From: JACDDK01 sp038198445
GTDB lineage: Bacteria; Actinomycetota; Rubrobacteria; Rubrobacterales; Rubrobacteraceae
Assembly (NCBI GenBank): GCA_038198445.1
Contig: JBBPZZ010000013.1
Coordinates: forward strand, 1-64,000
Direction of reading: 5' to 3'
Length of the DNA: 64,000 bases
The stretch's first letter is position 1. Each line of letters opens with the position of its first letter. Positions 1 to 6,250 of the stretch are shown piece after piece. Below the pieces are notes generated by a model, which had not been told where the DNA came from, made no database searches, and was given only the letters and a program-made list of their open reading frames with translations. The translations under genes were made by a program, and so were the position numbers.

Positions 1-368
1 AGGTGTCCGTCATCGGGGTGCTGACGAACCTCCTCGCGGTTCCGCTCTCCGGTCCCATTCTTACTCTGGGAGTGCTTGGCTCCATGGTGGGCAATATCGC
101 GCCCGCGCTCGCCTATCCGCTGAACGCTTCGAATGGATTTCTGGTTATGCTTTTGGAGTGGATCGCACGTGGCGCCTCGGCGCTTCCTTTCGCCACGGTA
201 GAAACGCCCGCGGTCGCCCTGCCCCTGATCTGCTTGTTCTACGTCGGCTGCATCCCCGCTGCAGTAGCTGGCAGCGCGTTTCCCGAAGAACGCTGGCTGT
301 TCTGGGCCGGGCTCCTTGTCCTCTGGACGGCTGCGTGGCTCGCCCTGGTATCCCTGACTCAAAGGTAG
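1..368 (+). CDS. comEC: ComEC/Rec2 DNA-uptake channel, C-terminal end only
   Basis: The reading frame is already open at the left edge, so only about the last 121 residues are present. They hold several hydrophobic segments. The piece with a VIGVLTNLLAVPL-like start, PILTLG, a PLNA turn and a LPFATVETP tail matches the end of the ComEC competence domain, the membrane channel that carries single-stranded DNA into the cell during natural transformation. The stop lies 10 bases before holA, and comEC-holA is a common gene pair, which supports the call. The beta-lactamase-like part and the upstream partner comEA would lie outside the window. Confidence 0.8.
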   Translation, partial: VSVIGVLTNLLAVPLSGPILTLGVLGSMVGNIAPALAYPLNASNGFLVMLLEWIARGASALPFATVETPAVALPLICLFYVGCIPAAVAGSAFPEERWLFWAGLLVLWTAAWLALVSLTQR

Positions 369-378
369 AATAGAGCGC

Positions 379-1302
379 ATGGCCGTCTACTTGATCCTGG
401 GCGATGATGAAGAGCGCAAGTCTCGGGGGGTCGAGAGGCTGCGCCAAAACCGGGCATCCGAAACCTACTACGCGGGCGACTCTAGCCCCGAGTCGGTGAT
501 CTCGGCCTGCAACTCGTACTCGCTGTTCGGAGATGGCCCATTCGTACTCGTTCGTGACCTCGACGCCTGGAACGCCGCCCAGAAAGCGAAGATAGTGCAG
601 TACCTGGAGAACCCGTCGCCGGAGGCGGATCTCGTCCTGCTCGGCAAGAAGCTAGGCGCCCGCGAGAAGCTCCTGGCCGCGGTCAAGAAGACCGGGGAAG
701 TCCACAACTTGGAGCAGCCGACCGGCAAAGCGCTCGTAAAGTGGGTAGTCGGATACGCGAAGAAGCTCGGCCTGAGTCTTCCTGAAGACGTCGGTCAGAA
801 CCTCACCGACCGCTGCTCCGGGGACAAGGCACGTCTGACCCGCGAGGTCGAAAAGCTGGCACTATACGTGGGGGATAGGGGAGCAACGCTCGAAGACGTG
901 GAAGCTCTCTGTCCGCCCGATTTGCAATCCAATATCTTTGCCTTCGTTGACAGCCTGGCCGCCGGCAACCGGGGGAGAGCCCTGAAACTCCTGGAAGACC
1001 TCATCTCGACCGGCGAGCCGCCACTTCGTGTGACTTTCATGGTGCGCCGCCAGTTCCAGCTTCTCGCGAGAGCCCGAGCACTATTCGAGAGCGGAGTGCC
1101 GCGTAGCGAGGTCGCGGGTCAATTAAAGGTGCCACCGTTCGTCGCTAAGAAGCTGGAGGAGCAAAGCCGCAATCTAGACGAAGAAGCCCTGGAGCAGGCA
1201 CTGGCTCTCGTGCTGGACCTGGAGGGGGGGCTAAAGGGCGGAAGCAACCTCGGCGACGACCTCCAGGTGGAGATGGCCGTCCTAAAGCTCTCGCGGGGCT
1301 GA
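379..1302 (+). CDS. holA: DNA polymerase III delta subunit
   Basis: 307 residues, slightly short of the usual 320-340. HolA opens the sliding clamp within the clamp loader (delta-gamma/tau-delta') so that the replicative polymerase becomes processive. The N-terminus (VYLILGDDEERK) is the usual HolA start, followed by an AAA+-like fold without a working Walker A, and the C-terminal collar region (LEDLISTGEPPLRVTFMV, then RRQF). It follows comEC directly. In many bacteria rpsT comes next; here about 4.6 kb of accessory genes separate them. Confidence 0.92.
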   Translation: MAVYLILGDDEERKSRGVERLRQNRASETYYAGDSSPESVISACNSYSLFGDGPFVLVRDLDAWNAAQKAKIVQYLENPSPEADLVLLGKKLGAREKLLAAVKKTGEVHNLEQPTGKALVKWVVGYAKKLGLSLPEDVGQNLTDRCSGDKARLTREVEKLALYVGDRGATLEDVEALCPPDLQSNIFAFVDSLAAGNRGRALKLLEDLISTGEPPLRVTFMVRRQFQLLARARALFESGVPRSEVAGQLKVPPFVAKKLEEQSRNLDEEALEQALALVLDLEGGLKGGSNLGDDLQVEMAVLKLSRG

Positions 1303-1606
1303 CCAACTCGCAGCCTGGCCTGAGTTACTTCGAGCATCAGACTTCCGCCGAAAGGTATGCGAAAAGCCGTCTGGGTCTGGGTTTGACCCGTCTCGGAGGA
1401 CCGGATCGAGGGCATACTAGCAGAATCTCTTAACGAAAAGTTAAATCCGGTGCGAGTTTGCGTCGGTGTCTCACTCGACACCGCGATCGGATCCAGACTG
1501 GAGGCGCCTCCGCGTGCTAGCCTCTATAAATGATAGCATTGCCATGCGGCAGTGTAGTAATATATATTTTGGAGCTGAGGTAGGGCGAGGCGGAGGTCGA
1601 GGAAAG
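1303..1606. other. Intergenic stretch between holA and the ArsR regulator
   Basis: No convincing gene is seen. It contains three small dyads: TTAAC-GAAAA-GTTAA at 1430-1444, a 7-bp hairpin at 1464-1483, and the palindrome GGAGGCGCCTCC at 1500-1511. The last 50 bases are AT-rich and probably carry the regulator's promoter: TTGCCA at 1539-1544 and ATATAT at 1562-1567, 17 bases apart. None of the dyads is followed by a clear T-run, so an intrinsic terminator for holA is not proven. Confidence 0.5.
1464..1483 (+). terminator. Candidate hairpin downstream of holA
   Basis: CGGTGTC and GACACCG form a perfect 7-bp stem with a 6-base loop, 160 bases past the holA stop. There is no U-tract, so it may be a T-less terminator, an operator, or chance. 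Confidence 0.25.
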
Positions 1607-1963
1607 ATGCCAGGATATACGAAGCGCAAGCTGTCCGGGGCAGCCTTGGAAAAGGTTTCCGAGCGGTTCAAGGCACTCTCAGAACCGATGAGGCTCAGGC
1701 TCCTCTACGCGCTCATGGACGGGGAGAAGTCGGTCTCGGAACTGGTCAGAGAAACGGAAGGGCTTCAGGCAAACGTCTCCAAGCACCTCGGGGTGCTGAT
1801 GGATACCGGGGTCCTGGCGCGCCGCAAGCAGGGTACCAGCGCCTACTACCGGATATCTGACGAGTCGATCTTCGAACTCTGCGACCTGGTGTGCGGCTCG
1901 ATCCATGACCGGCTCGCCACCGAACTCGAAGAGTTCTCCGCGCCAACCCAAGGCTGCTCCTAA
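1607..1963 (+). CDS. ArsR/SmtB-family winged-helix repressor
   Basis: 118 residues from the ATG at 1607, which is preceded by GGAGGTCGAGGAAAG; the frame is open further upstream but without family similarity or a better ribosome site. The winged-helix core runs from ALSEPMRLRLLYAL through the recognition helix (LQANVSKHLGVL) to a wing (RKQGTSAYYRI). Cysteines occur only at C92 and C96 (LCDLVC, in the last helix) and C117 near the end. The ELCVC metal site of ArsR/CadC and the helix-2 cysteine of BigR/SqrR are both absent, so sensing would have to use the C92/C96 pair. It leads a cluster of sulfur-type genes, suggesting a persulfide- or metal-responsive repressor of that cluster; the ligand is inference. 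Confidence 0.8.
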   Translation: MPGYTKRKLSGAALEKVSERFKALSEPMRLRLLYALMDGEKSVSELVRETEGLQANVSKHLGVLMDTGVLARRKQGTSAYYRISDESIFELCDLVCGSIHDRLATELEEFSAPTQGCS

Positions 1964-1998
1964 CCTCCACGAAAACGATCCGTTGCGATCCCAATCGC

Positions 1999-2026
1999 TT
2001 GACTACCATTATTATCGATGTATAAC
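1999..2026 (+). promoter_or_regulatory. Sigma-70-type promoter of the sulfur-type cluster
   Basis: TTGACT at 1999-2004 and TATAAC at 2021-2026 are separated by 16 bases. Transcription would start about 2033, upstream of the ribosome site at 2050-2057. This is among the best promoters in the window and makes the ATG at 2018 (inside the -10 box) an unlikely start. Confidence 0.6.
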
Positions 2027-2031
2027 GATGA

Positions 2032-2047
2032 AGTAGTAAATACTACT
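2032..2047 (+). promoter_or_regulatory. Perfect palindrome at the transcription start, candidate repressor operator
   Basis: AGTAGTA-AA-TACTACT is a perfect 7-2-7 inverted repeat lying 6 bases after the -10 box, exactly where a repressor would block initiation. A related half-site, GTAGTAATA, lies in the regulator's own promoter region at about 1554. ArsR-family repressors bind such dyads, so autoregulation plus control of the cluster is plausible. Confidence 0.5.
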
Positions 2048-2062
2048 CTGGAGGTGAGAAGT

Positions 2063-2284
2063 ATGGGTGATGGCATCAAGGTTCTTGCAGAGGCGCTCGT
2101 TGGCGCACCGATCGTATTGCTGCTAGTCGGTGCCTTCTCCGGCGGCGGGATGATGGGCGGCATGGGCTCGATGATGGGCGGCGGCGTGTTCGGGATGCTG
2201 GTCGCGCTCGTGTTCTGGGTTGTGGTTCTGGCCCTGATCGTCGCCCTTGTCGTCTGGATCTTCCGGCAGATACAGCGCCACTAG
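2063..2284 (+). CDS. Small two-helix membrane protein with a Met/Gly-rich linker
   Basis: 73 residues from the ATG at 2063, which follows GGAGGTGAGAAGT. A first hydrophobic helix (about 11-26) is joined to a second (about 42-66) by a Gly/Met segment at 27-41 carrying Met at 30, 31, 34, 37 and 38. It ends in a basic tail (RQIQRH). I do not recognise a named family. Clustered methionines in a membrane loop can bind Cu(I), so a copper role is possible, but Gly/Met-rich linkers also occur for packing reasons. It is the first gene after the promoter and palindrome, so it should be the most directly regulated member of the cluster. Confidence 0.65.
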   Translation: MGDGIKVLAEALVGAPIVLLLVGAFSGGGMMGGMGSMMGGGVFGMLVALVFWVVVLALIVALVVWIFRQIQRH

Positions 2285-2317
2285 GTTTCGGAAGTTTAAG
2301 TAACTGAGGAGGAAATG

Positions 2318-2719
2318 ATGGAGACGAAGAGTTACGTGATCGCGAGGGACACTCGGTTGCCGTTTGCAGAGGCGGTCGAGAAGGCTCGCGGGCTGTTGCA
2401 GGAAGCCGGATACGGGATACTCAGCGAGATAGACGTGAAGGCGAAGCTGGAGGAGAAGCTCGGCATAGAGCGGGAACCGTATGTGATCCTGGGCGCCTGC
2501 AACCCGCCGCTGGCAAGGCAGGGCCTCGACGCGGAGCCAGACCTGGGGGTTCTCTTGCCTTGCAACGTGGTCGTCTACGAGAGGGACGGACGCACCCGCG
2601 TGGCGGCGGTGGAGCCGGGTACGATGCTCTCCGTGGTCGGCAACGAGGAGCTTGGCTCTATCGCGGAGCGGGTCCGGGAGGACCTCACCCGCGTGGTCGA
2701 CGAGCTGGCCGGAAGTTAG
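2318..2719 (+). CDS. DUF302-domain protein
   Basis: 133 residues from the ATG at 2318, 5 bases after GAGGAGG; the adjacent ATG at 2315 is too close to that site. The whole chain is one DUF302 domain: an N-terminal strand with basic and acidic helices, a central GACNPPLA segment, then LPCNVVVYE. The two cysteines, in GACNP and LPCNV, are typical of the family. The function is unknown; DUF302 proteins are soluble and often sit beside sulfur, copper or thiol-stress genes. It lies between the Met-rich membrane protein and the metallo-beta-lactamase/rhodanese gene, only 4 bases from the latter. Confidence 0.8.
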   Translation: METKSYVIARDTRLPFAEAVEKARGLLQEAGYGILSEIDVKAKLEEKLGIEREPYVILGACNPPLARQGLDAEPDLGVLLPCNVVVYERDGRTRVAAVEPGTMLSVVGNEELGSIAERVREDLTRVVDELAGS

Positions 2720-2723
2720 CGTC

Positions 2724-4103
2724 GTGTTCTTCCGAGAAGTCCTAAACGAGGACCTGGGCTGCGCGTCGTACATTGTCGCGGACGGCGGTGAGGCGGTGGT
2801 CATAGACCCGAAATGGGAGATAGAAGAGTATCTGGAGATCGCCGAGGAGAACGGCTTTCGGATCTCACACGTCCTGGAGACGCACAACTACGCTGACCAC
2901 CTCTCCGGTAAGGGCCGTCTCGTGGAAGCGACCGGGGCGAAGATCCACGTCTCCAAAGACGCCGGCGTCGAGTACGAGCACGAGTCCCTTGAAGACGGCG
3001 ACGTGATCGAGGTTGGAGAGGTGCGGATCAGGACCATAGCGACGCCTGGACATCGTCCCGAGCACCTCTCGTTCACCATAGAGGATGCCAGCAGAGGCGG
3101 AGAGCCCTGGGTCCTCGTCACCGGGGACTCGCTGTTCGTCGGTGACCTGGCTCGCCCCGATCTCGCCGTCGAGGCCGAGGAGGGCGCGCGCGGCCTGTTC
3201 CGTTCCTTGTGCAAGCTCAAGGAGTTCGAGGACTTCGTGGAAGTCAGGCCGGGACACATCGGCGGCTCTCTGTGCGGTGGTGCGCACATGAGCCGCAAGC
3301 CCGACTCCACGATCGGCTTCGAGCGGCGCTTCAACGACTACCTGCGGTTCGAGGACGAGGACGAATTCGTCAAGACCCTGACCGCGGAGCAGACGCCCCA
3401 ACCGCCAAACTTCGAGCGGATCGTGGAGCTAAACCGGGGTCCGCTCCTGACCGAGACCGCCTCGCTCACGCCGCTGTTGCCTCAACGCGTAGAGAAGCTC
3501 GTCGAAGCGGGTGCTATCCTGATCGACGGCCGGGACCAGAGAGAATTCGACGCGGCCCACGTCCCCGGCTCGATCAACGTCACCATGAACCAAACCGGGG
3601 TAGGTACTCGCGCCGCGTGGATGGTGGACCCCGAGAGCGAAGTCATAGTAGCCGCCGATGGCGAGGAGAAAGCCCGGCGCATGGCCCGTATGCTAGAGGC
3701 CGTGGGTTTCCGCCGTATACGGAGCTACCTCGCCGGAGGGGTAGCTGCCTGGCGCGCGAGCGGACTGAAAGCGGAGACTACCACCGCTCTGGACATACCG
3801 GGCCTCGCCGAGAAACTGAGGAATAAGGAAGTCGTCGTTCTCGACATCAGGAGCGCGGCCGAGTGGCAGGCGGGACACGTGGAGGGTTCCATCCACGTCC
3901 CCTACCAAGAGCTGCGCGATGGGATCCCAGACGAGCTTCGAACCGAGGACAAGCCGCTGGCCGTCGTCTGCGGGAGTGGAGTCCGCAGCGCGCTGGCCGC
4001 TTCGATTCTGAAGAGGTCCGGCGTGGATAACGTGGAGCACGTCGCCGACGGCGGCGTTCCAATGCTAGCGGGGCAAGGGATCAAACTGGTCGAGGGAGAC
4101 TGA
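2724..4103 (+). CDS. ETHE1-like metallo-beta-lactamase with two rhodanese domains
   Basis: 459 residues from the GTG at 2724, just after the DUF302 stop; an earlier in-frame ATG would overlap that gene. Residues 1-250 form a glyoxalase-II/persulfide dioxygenase fold with H54-N-Y-A-D58-H59, a TPGH motif and GDSLFVGDLARPD. Residues about 260-355 and 365-459 are rhodanese domains. The first has no catalytic cysteine (the loop reads VAADGEEKARR). The second has C416 in CGSGVRS. ETHE1 proteins oxidise glutathione persulfide to sulfite, and the fused rhodanese moves sulfane sulfur. The second His of the usual HxHxDH is Tyr here, but the known iron ligands of ETHE1 (first His, TPGH His, GD Asp) are kept. 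Next comes a sulfite-type exporter, which fits disposal of the product. Confidence 0.88.
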   Translation: MFFREVLNEDLGCASYIVADGGEAVVIDPKWEIEEYLEIAEENGFRISHVLETHNYADHLSGKGRLVEATGAKIHVSKDAGVEYEHESLEDGDVIEVGEVRIRTIATPGHRPEHLSFTIEDASRGGEPWVLVTGDSLFVGDLARPDLAVEAEEGARGLFRSLCKLKEFEDFVEVRPGHIGGSLCGGAHMSRKPDSTIGFERRFNDYLRFEDEDEFVKTLTAEQTPQPPNFERIVELNRGPLLTETASLTPLLPQRVEKLVEAGAILIDGRDQREFDAAHVPGSINVTMNQTGVGTRAAWMVDPESEVIVAADGEEKARRMARMLEAVGFRRIRSYLAGGVAAWRASGLKAETTTALDIPGLAEKLRNKEVVVLDIRSAAEWQAGHVEGSIHVPYQELRDGIPDELRTEDKPLAVVCGSGVRSALAASILKRSGVDNVEHVADGGVPMLAGQGIKLVEGD

Positions 4104-4135
4104 GGTCCCGAGACCGCGCGTCGAAGTAGTTCCTG

Positions 4136-4906
4136 ATGACGCTCCTTAGCCTGCTGCTGGCGGTGTTCATGGGCCTCGCGCTCGGACTTCTGGGTGGTGG
4201 TGGATCCATACTAGCGGTGCCGATCCTCGTGTACGCTCTGGGTTTCGGCGCGAAGGAGGCCGTCGCGGCAAGCCTCGCCGTGGTCGGACTGACGAGCCTC
4301 TTCGGGGCCGCCGAGCACTGGCGGGAAGGCCGCGTAAAGCTCCGAGTCGCTCTTGTCTTCGGACCCATCGCCGCGGCGGGAGCGTACCTGGGGGCGCATC
4401 TGGCCGGTTTCTTGAGCGGCGCGGTCCAGCTTTCGTTGTTTGGCGCGGTTATGCTGATCGCCGCCTTCTTCATGTTCCGCAACGACGGGCCGGATGGGGA
4501 CGACAAAGAGTCGTCTTCCGACGGTTCCGTGTGGCGGCTGCTCCTCCGGTTCGCAGTACCGGGGATGGGGGTCGGGGTTCTGACGGGGCTGGTGGGTGTG
4601 GGAGGAGGGTTCCTGATCGTACCCGCCCTGGCGCTCCTGGGGGAGGTCCCGATGGAGGCGGCGGTCGGGACCTCGCTGCTCGTCATCGCGATGAACTCCT
4701 TCGCCGGGTTCGCTGGGTACCTCGGCAAGGCGGAGATCCCATGGGGCCTCATGTCGCTCTTCGCCGCGCTGGCGGTGGCGGGAAGCTTCGCCGGAGCGTA
4801 TCTCGTGAGGTTCGTCCCTCAGCACGCGCTCAAGAGAGGATTCGCCGTCTTCCTGATCTTGATGGCCCTCTTCATCCTCTACGAGAACGGGAGCGGGCTC
4901 CTTTGA
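4136..4906 (+). CDS. TauE/SafE-family membrane transporter, probable sulfite exporter
   Basis: 256 residues with about 8 hydrophobic segments and the internal duplication typical of TauE/SafE: a glycine-rich GLLGGGGSILAVP near the N-terminus and VGVGGGFLIVPAL in the second half. Members move sulfite, sulfoacetate or related organosulfur anions across the inner membrane. Its place after a persulfide-dioxygenase-like enzyme suggests export of sulfite produced by that enzyme; the substrate is inference. No strong ribosome site is visible before the ATG. Confidence 0.85.
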   Translation: MTLLSLLLAVFMGLALGLLGGGGSILAVPILVYALGFGAKEAVAASLAVVGLTSLFGAAEHWREGRVKLRVALVFGPIAAAGAYLGAHLAGFLSGAVQLSLFGAVMLIAAFFMFRNDGPDGDDKESSSDGSVWRLLLRFAVPGMGVGVLTGLVGVGGGFLIVPALALLGEVPMEAAVGTSLLVIAMNSFAGFAGYLGKAEIPWGLMSLFAALAVAGSFAGAYLVRFVPQHALKRGFAVFLILMALFILYENGSGLL

Positions 4907-4960
4907 GCCAGAGAGAACAGTCTCCACATCATGACATCCCCGAAGTAGGAGGAACCAGAG

Positions 4961-5419
4961 ATGCAAAAAAGCATCAACGACATCGCACCCGGACTTGAGA
5001 ACGCGAACCAGCTCCTGGAGGGCATAGCGACTGCGGGACAGCCCGAACAGGAGCATTTCGAGCGCCTGTCTGAGGCTGGCTATAAAACCGTGATCGACCT
5101 GCGCGAGCCCGGAGAGGACCGCGGGCTCGACGAGCCGGAGACGGTCCGGCGAGCGAGGATGGAGTACATGAACGTCCCCGTAGGTCACGAGGACATAGAC
5201 GACGAGACGTTCGAGCGGTTCCGGGAGATCATGGCCGACCCTGAGCTACATCCGGTGCTCGTACACTGCACGAGCGCCAACAGGGTGGGGGCGCTCGTGA
5301 TCCCTTATCTGATACTGGACGACGGGAAGAGCGTAGAAGAAGCACTGGAGGTGGCCTCGCGTGTTGGCTTGCGGAGCAAAGACCTCAAGCGAGCGGCGCT
5401 CCGGTACGCGGCGCGATAG
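4961..5419 (+). CDS. DUF442 (Blh-like) phosphatase/sulfurtransferase-type protein
   Basis: 152 residues; ATG preceded by GTAGGAGGAACCAGAG. It has the tyrosine-phosphatase-like fold of the DUF442 family: GIATAGQPEQEHFERL near the start, VIDLREPGE, and the active-site loop H-C103-TSAN-R108-VG. The Cys-X4-Arg spacing is that of rhodanese-like and DUF442 proteins rather than classical Cys-X5-Arg phosphatases. DUF442 domains are fused or adjacent to ETHE1-type dioxygenases in BigR-type operons, which matches this setting. Likely role: sulfur transfer or persulfide handling; activity not proven. Confidence 0.82.
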   Translation: MQKSINDIAPGLENANQLLEGIATAGQPEQEHFERLSEAGYKTVIDLREPGEDRGLDEPETVRRARMEYMNVPVGHEDIDDETFERFREIMADPELHPVLVHCTSANRVGALVIPYLILDDGKSVEEALEVASRVGLRSKDLKRAALRYAAR

Positions 5420-5502
5420 GGTATCCCAAAGAGGTGCCTTGGCGTTCAAGTTTCCCGGCATGGTACCCGTGACCTGCGTACAACAATGGCTTTACCGGGA
5501 AA

Positions 5503-5836
5503 ATGAAGGAGAACGAGGAGTACGAACGATGGCACCGTGATGTTTTTACCCGAACGCCCCGCGCCACGGTGCGCCCCTGACAGCTAAGGAGGCTCGGCAT
5601 TACGGTTTCCGATTCACCGCGAAACTGACTATACGAACGAAGTTTCGTTCTCGCCCGAAGAGCTAGTGGACTACTTGACCATCCAAAGCAACGTGGTGGC
5701 GGCCGTGGAGGAGGGGACCGAAGACCTGGAAGACCTTAAAGAGTGGATGCTGGAGAACTCAGCGGCTTACTTTGACGCGACTCGGCGCACTTTCGAGTTC
5801 GGAGGCGATGTCAGGTATCCGCAAAAGATTCGCTGA
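5503..5836 (+). pseudogene. Relic of a class I SAM-dependent methyltransferase
   Basis: The ATG at 5503 opens a peptide (KENEEYERWHRDVF) that resembles the start of small-molecule methyltransferases, but it stops at 5578. A second frame, shifted by one, then reads as the C-terminal domain to a stop at 5834: about 80 residues containing EVSFSPEELVDYLT, QSNVVAAVEEG and FEFGG. The middle, which should hold the SAM-binding Rossmann core, is missing. This is an internal deletion plus frameshift, so the gene is dead. The 83 bases before it (5420-5502) show no feature. Confidence 0.6.
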
Positions 5837-5909
5837 GGCTCCGCTCTACCCGTGGGTACGCCTCACTGCGTTTCTCGAAGCCCCGCCGAAATTAGGAAGC
5901 GGCGGCCTG

Positions 5910-6164
5910 TTACTCGGCGCCGGCGAGAGCCTTGTCGAGGCGGCTAACCTTGCGGGCGGCCTTGTTCTCGTGAATGATGCCCTTAGAGGCTGCCTTGCTG
6001 TAGGCCTTCTGGGAGTCGTCCCGGATCCGGCGCGCCTGGTCGGCGTCGCCTGATTCGAGTGCCTTGTAGAAGCTCTTGGAAAGGTTGCGGAGGTTGGTAC
6101 GGATGCCCTTGTTCTGGGCTCCGGTTTTTATGCTCTGCTTATCGCGCTTGGATGGTGCTGGCAC
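5910..6164 (-). CDS. rpsT: 30S ribosomal protein S20
   Basis: 84 residues, the usual length. Basic N-terminus (SKRDKQS) with long helices and the AAxKGIIHENKAARKVSRL signature of S20. It binds 16S rRNA early in 30S assembly. It is the only minus-strand gene in this part and is transcribed away from lepA, leaving an 86-base divergent promoter region. A 6-bp stem (CCGCCG/CGGCGG, 5883-5905) lies just past its stop but has no clear U-tract. Confidence 0.95.
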   Translation of the reverse strand: MPAPSKRDKQSIKTGAQNKGIRTNLRNLSKSFYKALESGDADQARRIRDDSQKAYSKAASKGIIHENKAARKVSRLDKALAGAE

Positions 6165-6250
6165 CTGCTAACTCCTCTTATCTGATACGGCTCTAACCGG
6201 AAGAATGTAACACACGGGGGGTAATCAGGCAATCATGTTAAACTCCGCAG

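Noticed and set aside
2123..2887. Long minus-strand frame across the Met-rich and DUF302 genes
   Set aside because: An antisense shadow caused by high GC and codon bias; the + strand proteins are conserved and have ribosome sites.
5883..5905. Intrinsic terminator of rpsT
   Set aside because: A 6-bp stem is present but no U-run follows on the rpsT strand.
5772..6053. Open frame on the + strand opposite rpsT
   Set aside because: It is the complement of the conserved S20 gene and has no family features of its own.
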